64,000 nucleotides of DNA from Ramlibacter albus. Its GTDB lineage: Bacteria; Pseudomonadota; Gammaproteobacteria; Burkholderiales; Burkholderiaceae_C. The notes beneath the pieces are model-generated. The model was not told the DNA's origin. It ran no database searches and was given only the letters and a program-made list of their open reading frames with translations. Positions 17,036 through 25,481 of the stretch are shown piece by piece. Where the stretch lies: the NCBI RefSeq assembly GCF_014297445.1, contig NZ_JACORU010000013.1:1-64000 (forward strand). Direction: 5' to 3'. Each line of letters opens with the position of its first letter. Within the stretch, counting starts at the first letter, position 1. The position numbers were made by a program, and so were the translations under genes.

Positions 17036-17941
17036 ATGGCTCGTGCGCTGTTGATCGAAGAAGTGGAGGCGGCGACGGCGATCCCCCGGGCGACGCTGCG
17101 CGTCTGGGAGCAGCGCTATGGAATACCCGGTCCATCGCGCAATGAGGCAGGTCGCCGTTCCTACTCGCTCGATGAGGTGGAGTACCTCAAGTCCGTCGCA
17201 TCCCTTGTGCGGCGTGGCGCGCGTCCCAAGCAACTGCTGGCGATCCCCCGCGACGAGGTGCATCGGCGCGCACGCGCTGCGGACCGCGAGGACGCCGCGC
17301 GGGTGCGCAGGCATCCCGTCCTGTCGCTCATGAAGGCACACGACGTGCACGGCCTGCGCGCGCACCTGCGCGGCAGGCTGCTGCTGCTGGGGATTTCGGG
17401 CTTCGTCGACGAGCTCGCGACCACGACCCAGGACGTGGGGAGCGCGTGGCAGTGCGGTGGCGTGAGCATCTTCGAGGAGCACGCGTTTACCGAGTGCGTG
17501 GAAAACATCGTTCGCGAAGCGCTGTCCATGCAGCCGGCTCCCCCGGCCGGCGCGCCGCGCGTGCTGCTGGCCACCCTCGAAGGCGAGCACCACCGCCTCG
17601 GCCTGCTTTTCGCGCAGGCGGTCCTCGTCGCGGAAGGCTGCGACTGCATCTCCCTGGGGCCCAACGTACCCTCACGGGAGGTCGCACGCGCCGCCAAGGC
17701 CTATGAGTGCCGCGTCATCGCGCTGAGCAGCAGCGCGGGCGCGAACTCGCGGAAAGTGAAGTCGAGCCTTGGCGAGCTCGTCAAGGGGGTGCAGGCACAC
17801 GCGCCCGGCACCGCGGTGTGGTTCGGCGCGAACCAGGCGCCCCCCCGCCTCCTCATGGGGCAGGTGCGGCACCTGCCGACGCTCCAGCATGCACGGCTGG
17901 CGGCTCGGGAGCTGCTGGGGAAAGGTAGACGGACCAAATAG
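17036..17941 (+). CDS. CarH/LitR-type B12-binding MerR regulator (putative photoreceptor)
   Basis: A 301-residue protein. The N-terminal MerR winged helix (1-70) contains ATAIPRATLRVWEQRYG and GRRSYS. The middle four-helix domain carries W138-x9-E148-H149, the signature that caps the upper face of adenosylcobalamin in CarH photoreceptors. The C-terminal Rossmann domain has E184-x-H186-x-x-G189, whose His coordinates cobalt. In known CarH/LitR proteins the B12-bound form represses in the dark and light breaks the Co-C bond. All key residues are present here, so a B12- and light-responsive repressor is a strong family-based prediction. It is divergent from the kinase/MglA operon and could be its regulator. 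No carotenoid or photolyase gene is nearby. Confidence 0.88.
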   Translation: MARALLIEEVEAATAIPRATLRVWEQRYGIPGPSRNEAGRRSYSLDEVEYLKSVASLVRRGARPKQLLAIPRDEVHRRARAADREDAARVRRHPVLSLMKAHDVHGLRAHLRGRLLLLGISGFVDELATTTQDVGSAWQCGGVSIFEEHAFTECVENIVREALSMQPAPPAGAPRVLLATLEGEHHRLGLLFAQAVLVAEGCDCISLGPNVPSREVARAAKAYECRVIALSSSAGANSRKVKSSLGELVKGVQAHAPGTAVWFGANQAPPRLLMGQVRHLPTLQHARLAARELLGKGRRTK

Positions 17942-18144
17942 GTCCACATCGGCTGGCGATGCCCCGTCCAGGAAGGACTGGTCCCGCCGGGCTTCACACG
18001 ACGCGATGTGAGCCTGGGCGCGCGGTCGCCTGCAAGCGCGGGCGTCCTGCCCGGCCGATCGCGAGTGCCGGTCGCGGCGAGCGAGCTGCGCAGTTTCTGG
18101 GGCGCGCTCGGGTGCGACTGCTTTGCGTTCTGACGCGCGGCGGC

Positions 18145-18599
18145 CTAGTGCAATCCGGAAGTGTCCTCGTCGCCGGAAGCGACGGCACGCATTGCGGAGC
18201 CAGCAACCGGGTCGAGAGCACCGCGCGCGTACTGGTATCGCGGCGGCTCGGCGTCCGCATTCCCATGCAGCCAGATCTGGAACAGGTGCGTCGGCTCCTG
18301 CGGGTGGGGGTTGCGTTCGGAGTGCCGAATGCCTGTGCCGCTACTGATCAGCTGCACGTCGCCTGCTGCAAGCTGGCCGGAATGGCCAGCGGAGTCCTGA
18401 TCTCAAAGTGATCATGGGCGTGTTCCGCAAACCCGGAGCCGCCTGCAATGATGTCCTCGTTGATCACCCGAAGTGCCCTGAATCCCATGCGCGCGGGGTC
18501 GTTGAAGCTTCCGAACGAAAACGTGTGGAACGATTGCAGCCAGCCGGTGCGCGTCCGCCCGCGTGCATTCCTGTCGTGAAAGACGTTCTGCCGGTCCAT
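18145..18599 (-). pseudogene. Decayed pirin-family gene
   Basis: Reading left from an ATG at 18599, the sequence matches the pirin/YhaK N-terminus (WLQSFHTFSFGSFNDP, MGFRALRVINED, then FAEHAHDHFEI). It then loses frame. The continuation appears in another frame as GDVQLISSGTGIRHSERNP and THLFQIWL, which in intact pirins follows about 30 residues later. So the gene has an internal deletion plus a frameshift, and the C-terminal half of the family is missing. Pirins are Fe-dependent cupins, some with quercetinase activity; this copy should not be functional. Confidence 0.8.
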
Positions 18600-18825
18600 A
18601 CTGCGATTACGCCACAGCCAAGCTCTTCTGAACCGCCATGTCCAAGCACACACCTTTGCTGGCCGGTACCCGCGTCGCACTCGATCACGGCCTGACGCTC
18701 GCGGAAGTGGAGGGTGGGGCCCCCGTACCAGCGGCGCGGCAGCATTCGTGATCGCCACGGGCCTGTTCAATTGCCAGGCGGTATTGCCGCCCTTTCCGGC
18801 AGACGTGCTGCGCGGTTGCGCATGA
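18600..18825. other. Spacer with no supported gene
   Basis: On the plus strand a frame starting MSKHTPLLAGTRVA (ATG near 18638) runs 38 codons to a stop. A second frame overlapping it ends FNCQAVLPPFPADVLRGCA just before the DUF5996 gene. Together they could be a frameshifted remnant of a small gene, but neither part is recognised and no binding site supports them. With the pirin remnant, this makes about 0.9 kb (17942-18825) of apparently decaying DNA. The 200 bp directly after the CarH-like gene holds nothing identifiable. Confidence 0.3.
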
Positions 18826-19740
18826 TCACCTTTCCAGAAGGGCCGTGTCCCAGCCGCGCAATGTGGCCGCGGCGCGATACGTGGTCTCCATGAACTGCAG
18901 CAAGGCGGCGCGGGGGGCGGCGCTCTTGCGGACCTCTTCGTAGGGCAGGATGAACTCGCCCAGCGCCGCATCGAAGCGCGCCGAGCTGGGCACAACGCTC
19001 GCGGATTCCAGGCCTTGGGCCGCAGGCACGACGTAGGCGTAGAACACGGCTTCCGGAACGCGAGCGGAACCCGGCCAGTCGCCGCCCGGCCAGAAACCGT
19101 GCGAGATGACTTCGTGCGAGTATGCGGCAGCCATCATGGGATCCTGCGGCGGCTGCGGATTGCGCGTCCCGCAGAAGCGGGAAACGGCCAGGTCGAAGGC
19201 GCCCCAGAAGAAATGCACCGGACTGGATTTCCCGAGGAAGCCGCCCCGGTGGATCCTGAACACGTTGTCGACGAGGACCAGGATGCGGTGCAGCCGCGTG
19301 ATCGCACCCCGGTCATACGCGGCGTGCTTCCGGTCTTCGTTCAGTGGCGTGCGGTCCGCAACTTCGGCTGGAACGGGGTTCAATTCCGGTCGGATCCCGA
19401 GCCCGGCGAGGGTTTCGAGAGTCGCCGTCCAGAAATCAGCAACCGACAACCCCTCGAGGGGGAATTCTCCGCCAGCGCCGTCGCTGCAGTGAACTTCGAG
19501 CCGATGTCGGCAGAAGTCCAGCGTCACCGAAAACATACGCGCGCCATCTGTGAGTCCCTGTGTGGTCAGCCCTCGCGAGGTCACCGCCAATGCGCTGTGC
19601 CACCAGTGGTTCTGCGGGGGAGCGTAACCGAGGCAGAGTTTGCCGAGGACCTGCGTGAACCGGTGAACCGTCAAGTAGGTCGGCTCCCACTCATCAAGCA
19701 CCAGCGGCGGCCAATTGGCATGCGCATTGGGTTCGGTCAC
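18826..19740 (-). CDS. DUF5996 family protein
   Basis: A 304-residue soluble protein that fits the DUF5996 family: WPPLVLDEWEPTYLTVHRFTQVLGK at the start, then PPQNHWWHSALAVTSRGLTT, FSVTLDFCRHRLEV, SSPVHFFWGAFDLAVSRFCG, and a C-terminal SHEVISHGFWPGG block. The family has no established reaction. I chose GTG 19740 because AAGGAG precedes it at the right distance and homology begins at once; the ATG seven codons upstream has no such site. It stands alone, between the decayed pirin gene and DAHP synthase. Confidence 0.85.
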   Translation of the reverse strand: MTEPNAHANWPPLVLDEWEPTYLTVHRFTQVLGKLCLGYAPPQNHWWHSALAVTSRGLTTQGLTDGARMFSVTLDFCRHRLEVHCSDGAGGEFPLEGLSVADFWTATLETLAGLGIRPELNPVPAEVADRTPLNEDRKHAAYDRGAITRLHRILVLVDNVFRIHRGGFLGKSSPVHFFWGAFDLAVSRFCGTRNPQPPQDPMMAAAYSHEVISHGFWPGGDWPGSARVPEAVFYAYVVPAAQGLESASVVPSSARFDAALGEFILPYEEVRKSAAPRAALLQFMETTYRAAATLRGWDTALLER

Positions 19741-19884
19741 GATGTCTCCTTGTGGTGGCAATGCGGCGCTTCAAGGCTCGACAGCAGCCCAGTGTCGCGG
19801 ACGCTCAAGACAAGATCTGGGCCACCGCCTGAGTTCCCAAGCCGCAAGACGCCGCCCGTTGAACAAGCCGCCTCCAGGACCCGG

Positions 19885-21234
19885 TCAGCGCCGCGCCGAC
19901 TTCAACACATCCGCGATCCGAAAGGCGAGCTCCAGGCTCTGCGAGCCGTTGAGCCGCGGGTCGCATGCGCTGCGATAGCGCTCCTCCAGCCGGGCATCGG
20001 TCAGCGCCTGCGCGCCGCCGCGGCACTCCGTCACGTCCTGGCCGGTCATCTCGAAGTGCAGGCCACCGGGGTACGTCCCTTCCTGCGCATGCGCCGCGAA
20101 GAACAGGCTCATCTCCTGCAGGATGCGCTCGAAGTCGCGCGTCTTGTAGCCGTTCGACGAAGTCACGGTGTTGCCGTGCATCGGGTCGCAACACCACACC
20201 GGCGTGCGGCCGGCCTGGCGCACCGCGCGCAGCAGCGGCGGCAAGCGCTCGGCAACCTTGTCGGCGCCCATCCGCGCGATCAGCACCAGCCGGCCCGGTT
20301 GCTGCCCGGGGTCGAGCAAGTCCATCAGCCGGAGCACGTCGTCGGGCTTCGCGCTCGGCCCGATCTTCACACCCACTGCGTTGTCGATGCCGCGCAGGAA
20401 TTCCACATGCGCACCTTCGGGCTGGCGCGTGCGCTCGCCCAGCCACAGCATGTGGGCCGATGCGCCGTACCAGCGCTGCTTGCGCTCGTCGTAACGGGCC
20501 AGCGCCTCTTCGTAATGAAGGTGCAGCGCCTCGTGCGAGGTATAGAACTCCACGGCGTGCAGTTGGGGCGCGCGCGTCGCGTCGAAACCGCAGGCCTCCA
20601 TGAACGCCAGCGACTGCGTGATGCGGTCGGCGAGTTCCTCGAAGCGTTCGCCTTGCGGGCTCCTGCGCACGAAGTCGGCCGTCCAGCGATGGACTTCGTG
20701 CAGGTCGGCGAAGCCGCCTTGGGCGAGCGCGCGCAGCAGGTTCAGCGTCGATGCCGAATGCGAATAGGCCTGCAGCAGCCGGGCGGGGTCGGGTTGGCGC
20801 GCGGCTGGGCTGAATTCGCTGCCGTTGATGATGTCGCCGCGGTACGAAGGCAATGTGACGCCGCCTGCCGTCTCGGTGTCGGACGAGCGCGGTTTCGCGA
20901 ACTGCCCCGCGATGCGCCCGACCTTCACCACCGGGCAGGCGGCCGCATAGGTCAGCACCACGGCCATCTGCAGGATGACGCGGAACGTCGACTCCACCGG
21001 CTCCTGGCCGAACTCGTCGAAGCTTTCGGCGCAGTCGCCGCCTTGCAGCAGGAACGCCTCGCCGCGCGAGACCGCAGCCAGGCGTTCACGAAGCTGTGAT
21101 ATCTCCCCCGGGAAGATCAGCGCCGGCAGCGCCTGAAGGCGCCGCTCCACTGTCTGCAGAGACGGCGCATCCGGATAGGCGGGCAACTGCAACGCGGGCC
21201 GGCCGCGCCAGGAGTCGGGAGTCCACGGGTGCAT
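19885..21234 (-). CDS. Class II 3-deoxy-7-phosphoheptulonate (DAHP) synthase
   Basis: A 449-residue enzyme for the first step of the shikimate pathway, joining phosphoenolpyruvate and erythrose 4-phosphate. The plant/Mycobacterium-type class II fold is shown by FLLQGGDCAESF near 80 (metal-binding Cys), the RIAGQFAKPRS phosphate-binding stretch, TSHEALHLHYEEAL, MLWLGERTRQ, GIDNAVGVKIGPSAKP and VWCCDPMHGNTV, and by GGLHFEMTGQDVTECRGG near the end. Length is normal for the class. It is monocistronic, 140 bp from the next gene. It may be housekeeping or serve an aromatic secondary pathway; nothing nearby supports the latter. Confidence 0.95.
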   Translation of the reverse strand: MHPWTPDSWRGRPALQLPAYPDAPSLQTVERRLQALPALIFPGEISQLRERLAAVSRGEAFLLQGGDCAESFDEFGQEPVESTFRVILQMAVVLTYAAACPVVKVGRIAGQFAKPRSSDTETAGGVTLPSYRGDIINGSEFSPAARQPDPARLLQAYSHSASTLNLLRALAQGGFADLHEVHRWTADFVRRSPQGERFEELADRITQSLAFMEACGFDATRAPQLHAVEFYTSHEALHLHYEEALARYDERKQRWYGASAHMLWLGERTRQPEGAHVEFLRGIDNAVGVKIGPSAKPDDVLRLMDLLDPGQQPGRLVLIARMGADKVAERLPPLLRAVRQAGRTPVWCCDPMHGNTVTSSNGYKTRDFERILQEMSLFFAAHAQEGTYPGGLHFEMTGQDVTECRGGAQALTDARLEERYRSACDPRLNGSQSLELAFRIADVLKSARR

Positions 21235-21378
21235 CTTGCGATGCTACGCCTATGCGACCGACGGAGGCCGTTGCAGCCGTGAGCAGCGCTGGCCGGTTGG
21301 CTTCCGGGCTGCTCGGCGTTTCGGGAAGTGCACTGTGTTGCGTGTAATGAAACGCAGTTGTGTTCTGTGCAACGACGC

Positions 21379-23181
21379 CTAGACTTCATGCCACGCCGCC
21401 GTCGCCGGCCGCAACTGCGCTTGCCTGCGTTGCGCCACCGCCCGCAGCGCGGGTATGAGCTCGAACGCCTCGCGACAGACGATCGCGCCGGCCGCGGCGA
21501 GCTCGTCGCCGACGTCGGTCGGCAAGTTGCCTTCCGCGCCTTCGGCGATCTGGTTGAGGCGGCCCCCGATCAGCACGGGGATGTCGAGGCCCTGCTGCGC
21601 CAGCAGCGCCTTGATGCGGTTGAAGTATCCGAGCGCCACGCCGTTGTAGGTACTGATCGCGATCACGTCGGGGTGCGTGCGCTGCGCGATCGCCACCAGC
21701 TTGTCGGGATCGGTGGACACGCCGCCGTCCTCGATCGTCATCGAGAGCCTTCGCAGCAACTCCTCGACCAGCATCTTGCCGTGCTCGTGCACGTCGCTGG
21801 TCGCGACGAGCACCTTGAGCGGCTCGACACGCGGCTCCAGCGCCTTCAGCCGCGCCGCGGCTTCGATGGCGGCATCCGCCATCTCGCGGATCTCGTGCAG
21901 GATGGTCGCGGGCACGACCGGGATGCGCACGCCCGGCCGCAAGGGGTCTTCGCAGCCCGCGCCGTACTCCGATTCGAGCCTGCGCGGGCCGATGCGGCGC
22001 AGCGCGAGCAGCATCTGGAACAGGTCGTCCGTGTCGACGCCGGCTGCCGCCAGGCCGGTCATCACGTTCTGCTGGAAGCGGCGAGCGCCTTCGAGGATCG
22101 TCGCCGCAACGGCGTCGCGCGCCTGCGCATCCACCAGCGGCGCGTACCCTGCCGCATGTTCCTTCATCCGGCCCGCGAACAGGTGCGCGTCGATCACTTC
22201 CTGGATCGTCGGGATGCGATCGTTCTCCGTCACCGGCACCGGGTTGATCGCGTGCCCGGTGGGGTGCGTGATCTGGCCCACGATGTCCATCGTGAGGTAG
22301 CTGGCCAGGCTCGCGAAGTTCTGCGGCACGTTGCCGCGGTAGCTGGTCGTGTTGCCGTAGATCACCGTGCCCGGCGACGCGCCCGCCATGGACATCGCGC
22401 GATGGAACGCAAGGCGCATCATCGGGTCGGAAAAATGGTGGCCGAAGCAATGGCCGATGGGGGCGCCCGCCAGGCGCGTGATCAGGTCGCGCTCGACGAG
22501 GATGATGCCCAGGCAGCTCGTGAGGTCGGTGAATTGCGCGGCATACCCGTCGTCGATGTTGGAGTGGACCATCACCGTCACCGGTTGCGCGGCAATCAGG
22601 CCGATGGCGCGCACCGTAGCAGCCGTGGCTTCGACGTCGTCGTCATGCCCCGGGATGCGGAACGTGAAGTACTGGCCGAGGTTGCCGATGGCCGTGCTGC
22701 CTGCGGCAAGCGCCGCCTGCGTGTTCTCGAGCGCGCCCGGAAAGCCGAGCACGAAGTCGCCGAAGTGCGGCGCGGCAGGCGCACTGGCCGTGAGGCGGCA
22801 GAAGTCCTCCACCTCCGGAAGGATCATGCCCGTGCCGCGCGTCGCGCGTGCGCGGATGGCGCGGGGCAGCGCCATCGACCAGTCGAGGCAAAGCCCGTAG
22901 CGGTCGACCGTCACGCCATGGCGCTGGCACGTCTCCCAGATCTCCGCATACGCGCGGCAGCTCTGCGCGGGCTCGCGGTAGCCGATCTGCGCATGCTGCA
23001 TGACCTTGCCGGCCGCCATCTGCCGCGTCTTGAACTCGTATTCGCTTTTCGCCGCGACGTGTTCGAGGAAGGCCGACCTGCCCACCGGCCACAGGGGTGC
23101 CAGCGCACGGCCTTCCTGCAGCAGCTGCCGGCCCGAGGGAAGCTCGCGCTCCGGAAAGATCGTCTTGAAGTCGGCCGGCAT
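21379..23181 (-). CDS. Cobalamin-dependent mutase-like protein with C-terminal B12-binding domain
   Basis: A 600-residue protein. The C-terminal domain (about 455-590) has the complete base-off B12 motif: D-x-H-x-x-G (SDVHEHGKM), then DGGVSTDP, STYNG and VLIGGRLNQ. The N-terminal 440 residues look like a TIM-barrel catalytic domain of the type in glutamate/methylaspartate-type mutases (FGDFVLGFPGALENTQA, STAIGNLGQYFTFRIPGHDDD, GNTTSYRGNVPQNFASLASY). This fits an adenosylcobalamin carbon-skeleton isomerase with both halves in one chain, but the substrate is unknown. It starts 3 bp after the sulfatase stop, so the two form an operon, opposite an amino-acid-type transporter. I chose ATG 23181 because the extension upstream lies inside the sulfatase. 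Confidence 0.82.
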   Translation of the reverse strand: MPADFKTIFPERELPSGRQLLQEGRALAPLWPVGRSAFLEHVAAKSEYEFKTRQMAAGKVMQHAQIGYREPAQSCRAYAEIWETCQRHGVTVDRYGLCLDWSMALPRAIRARATRGTGMILPEVEDFCRLTASAPAAPHFGDFVLGFPGALENTQAALAAGSTAIGNLGQYFTFRIPGHDDDVEATAATVRAIGLIAAQPVTVMVHSNIDDGYAAQFTDLTSCLGIILVERDLITRLAGAPIGHCFGHHFSDPMMRLAFHRAMSMAGASPGTVIYGNTTSYRGNVPQNFASLASYLTMDIVGQITHPTGHAINPVPVTENDRIPTIQEVIDAHLFAGRMKEHAAGYAPLVDAQARDAVAATILEGARRFQQNVMTGLAAAGVDTDDLFQMLLALRRIGPRRLESEYGAGCEDPLRPGVRIPVVPATILHEIREMADAAIEAAARLKALEPRVEPLKVLVATSDVHEHGKMLVEELLRRLSMTIEDGGVSTDPDKLVAIAQRTHPDVIAISTYNGVALGYFNRIKALLAQQGLDIPVLIGGRLNQIAEGAEGNLPTDVGDELAAAGAIVCREAFELIPALRAVAQRRQAQLRPATAAWHEV

Positions 23182-23183
23182 GT

Positions 23184-24659
23184 TCAGGTGCTGGACAGCA
23201 GCTGCGGCATGTCGCTGTGCAGTTGGGGCGGCCAGTGCTGGCCGCGCTGGCTGGAAAGGTCGCGGTTCAGGCGCGGGCCCGCCTTGCGGTTCGGCAGCCC
23301 CACGAGCTTGCCTTCCTGCAGCCACGCGAGGTCGCTGCCGTACAGGTTGGCGACAAGCGTTTCCGTCAGGCCCCCGAGCGTGCTCGCATGCTCGCGTTGC
23401 GCCGAAAGATCCACGCGTTCCTGCGGATCGGCCTCGATGTCGAACAGCTGGCGAACGTTGCCGACCGGGTAGTAGATCAACTTGAAGCGCCCGCTGCGCA
23501 CCATCCGCGTCGCGCCCGGGCCTTCGCCGAACTCTCCGTACAGCGTCTCGCGCGGCGCGCTCGACATCATCGACACGCCGTCGCAGCTGGCCGGTATCTC
23601 GACGCCCGCGAGGTCCAGCAGCGTCGGCATGACGTCGGCGAGCCCGACGGGGCGCTCGTCGACGGCACCCACTCGCACGCGCGGGTCCTTGGCGCGGCCG
23701 AGCAGGATCATCGGGACCTTGGCCGACCCTTCGTAGAACACCGCCTTGGCCCACAGCCCATGGTCACCCAGCATGTCGCCGTGGTCGGCGGTGAACAGCA
23801 CGATCGTGTTGTCGAGGAGTTGCTCTTCGCGCAGCGTCCCGATCACGAGGCGGATCTGGTGGTCGATGTGCGTGCCCAGCGCATAGAAGGCGCGGCGGAT
23901 CGCCGCGACCTGCGCGGGCGAGTACTTGATGCCGCGCATGCGCTTGCTGGCCACGGCGTAGGGCAGTTCTTCGGCGCTGTTCCAGTCGCCGGTGATCGGC
24001 GGGTCCATGTCCATCGATGCATAGGCGTCGAGGTAGCACTGCAGCGGCACCAGCGGCGGATGCGGGTGCCGGTACGACAGGTACCAGAAGCCGGGCCGGG
24101 TGGGGTCGCGCCGCTTGATCTGGCGCACCATCTGCTGCGTCGCCCAGTTGGTCACGTGCATCTCCTCCGGCAGATGCCAGGGGCGGGACACGTAGCCGTC
24201 GGTGCTCATGCCATGGTCGAACTGCTGGCCGGGGCGTCCACGGTCGCCCAGCCAGATTTCGTAGTCGTCCATCACGCCGTATTGCGCCCGGCCTTCCTCG
24301 TCGAGCAGCACGTCGTCGAAGCCGATGCGGTTGCGCTGCGGCAGCACGTGCAGCTTGCCGACGGCGAAAGCCTGGTAGCCCGCGTTGCGGAACGCGCTCG
24401 CGAGCGTCGGCGAGTCTGGCATGGGCATGCGGTCGTTGTAGACGCGGTCGCCGTGCGAGCGCGCCGAACGGCCCGTCATCAGCGAGCGCCGCGCGGGCAC
24501 GCAGATCGGGCACTCGGAATAGGCGTTCGTGAAGAGGGTGCCGTTGCGCGCCAGCTCGTCGAGCGTCGGCGTCTGCACCACGGGATGGCCCGCGATGCCC
24601 AGCAACTTCCCGGGCCACTGGTCGGCCGTGATGAGAAGGATGTTCGGTTTCTGGCTCAT
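23184..24659 (-). CDS. Sulfatase family protein
   Basis: A 491-residue alkaline-phosphatase-superfamily sulfatase. The N-terminal metal site is NILLITADQ. The formylglycine signature is C53-V-P55-A-R57 in PICVPARRSLMTG, and LFTADHGDMLGDHGLWAK near 290 holds further metal and sulfate ligands. No signal peptide is visible, so it is probably cytoplasmic and would depend on anaerobic- or FGE-type Cys maturation. Sulfate-ester and some phosphonate-ester hydrolases share this fold. It is the first gene of the sulfatase/B12 operon, with a candidate promoter at 24686-24711. Confidence 0.9.
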   Translation of the reverse strand: MSQKPNILLITADQWPGKLLGIAGHPVVQTPTLDELARNGTLFTNAYSECPICVPARRSLMTGRSARSHGDRVYNDRMPMPDSPTLASAFRNAGYQAFAVGKLHVLPQRNRIGFDDVLLDEEGRAQYGVMDDYEIWLGDRGRPGQQFDHGMSTDGYVSRPWHLPEEMHVTNWATQQMVRQIKRRDPTRPGFWYLSYRHPHPPLVPLQCYLDAYASMDMDPPITGDWNSAEELPYAVASKRMRGIKYSPAQVAAIRRAFYALGTHIDHQIRLVIGTLREEQLLDNTIVLFTADHGDMLGDHGLWAKAVFYEGSAKVPMILLGRAKDPRVRVGAVDERPVGLADVMPTLLDLAGVEIPASCDGVSMMSSAPRETLYGEFGEGPGATRMVRSGRFKLIYYPVGNVRQLFDIEADPQERVDLSAQREHASTLGGLTETLVANLYGSDLAWLQEGKLVGLPNRKAGPRLNRDLSSQRGQHWPPQLHSDMPQLLSST

Positions 24660-24681
24660 GCAAGCCCCTGGATGGTGTTGC

Positions 24682-24711
24682 ATTGTCCGGGGCGCTAAGG
24701 TAGATTGTCAA
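24682..24711 (-). promoter_or_regulatory. Candidate sigma70 promoter of the sulfatase operon
   Basis: On the minus strand a consensus TTGACA (24706-24711) is followed 18 bp later by GACAAT (4 of 6 matches to TATAAT), about 25 bp before the sulfatase ATG. Upstream of it lies a run of ATCGAC/GATCGATC repeats (24713-24732) that could be the operator of the divergent FCD regulator. Confidence 0.5.
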
Positions 24712-25481
24712 CCATCGACGATCGATCATCGACCGCAAACCCCGTGAAAATCTCAGAAGTCGCCCGCCTGACCTTCCGCCACCGGATCGCGGACAACCTG
24801 CGCGCGGCCATCCTCAACGGCGACATGCCACCGGGCACGCCGCTCGTGGAGGCGCGCCTTGCGGAGCAGTTCGGCGTGAGCCGCGGGCCGCTGCGCGAGG
24901 CGATGCGGCAGCTCACGGAAGAGGGCTTGCTCACGACGCGTGCGTACACGGGCACGCACGTCACGCCGCTCACGATCCAGGATGCGCGCGACCTGTTCGC
25001 GTTGCGCGCGGCGCTGGAAGTCTTCGCGTTCGAGCAGTGCTGGGACAAGCGCGGCCCCGAGTTCTTTGCGGAAATGAAGCGCCGCCACGGCGCGCTCCTG
25101 CACGCGATCGACTCGGGCGACTCGCGCGCGGCCATCCTCCACGAGCTGGAGCTGCATTCGCTCGCCTACGAGACCACCGGCAATGCGCAGCTGCTGTCCG
25201 TGTGGTCGGGCATGCGCGGGCGCATCCAGCTGTACTGGGCCGTGCACCATCGCGTCCAGGGCGGGCCGCGGCGCGAAGGGCACGACTCGTACGTCAAGCT
25301 CGCCTGCGGCAACGACCTGAAGGCCATGATCCGCGAGATCAAGGCCCACGTGCGCCACGGCGAAGAGCGCACGGCGGAATTCCTCGAACAGCTCGAAGCG
25401 CAAAGAACTGGCCTTGCGCCGGTGGTGTCGGTGGTGAAAGCCGATGCCCGTCCTCCCACTCGCATGAAGGAAACCACATGA
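24705..25481 (+). CDS. GntR-family (FCD) transcriptional regulator
   Basis: About 258 residues. The N-terminal winged helix (about 20-85) reads HRIADNLRAAILNGDMPPG, LVEARLAEQFGVSRGPLREAM and EEGLLTTRAYTGTHV. The FCD effector domain (about 95-235) reads ARDLFALRAALEVFAFE, HELELHSLAYETTGN and EIKAHVRHGEERTAEFLEQL, with the His residues that usually bind a metal. The start is uncertain: TTG 24705 has an AAGG site but overlaps the -35 of the opposite promoter, while GTG 24744 gives 245 residues without a binding site. It overlaps the transporter operon by 4 bp and probably controls both directions in response to an organic or amino acid. Confidence 0.88.
   Translation: MSTIDDRSSTANPVKISEVARLTFRHRIADNLRAAILNGDMPPGTPLVEARLAEQFGVSRGPLREAMRQLTEEGLLTTRAYTGTHVTPLTIQDARDLFALRAALEVFAFEQCWDKRGPEFFAEMKRRHGALLHAIDSGDSRAAILHELELHSLAYETTGNAQLLSVWSGMRGRIQLYWAVHHRVQGGPRREGHDSYVKLACGNDLKAMIREIKAHVRHGEERTAEFLEQLEAQRTGLAPVVSVVKADARPPTRMKETT

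Noticed and set aside
19015..21099. A 694-codon plus-strand frame across DUF5996 and DAHP synthase
   Set aside because: It is a high-GC shadow over two well-supported minus-strand genes, with no motif of its own.
21328..23472. A 714-codon plus-strand frame opposite the B12 mutase-like gene
   Set aside because: Arginine/histidine-rich shadow translation. The opposite strand carries the complete B12-binding motif.
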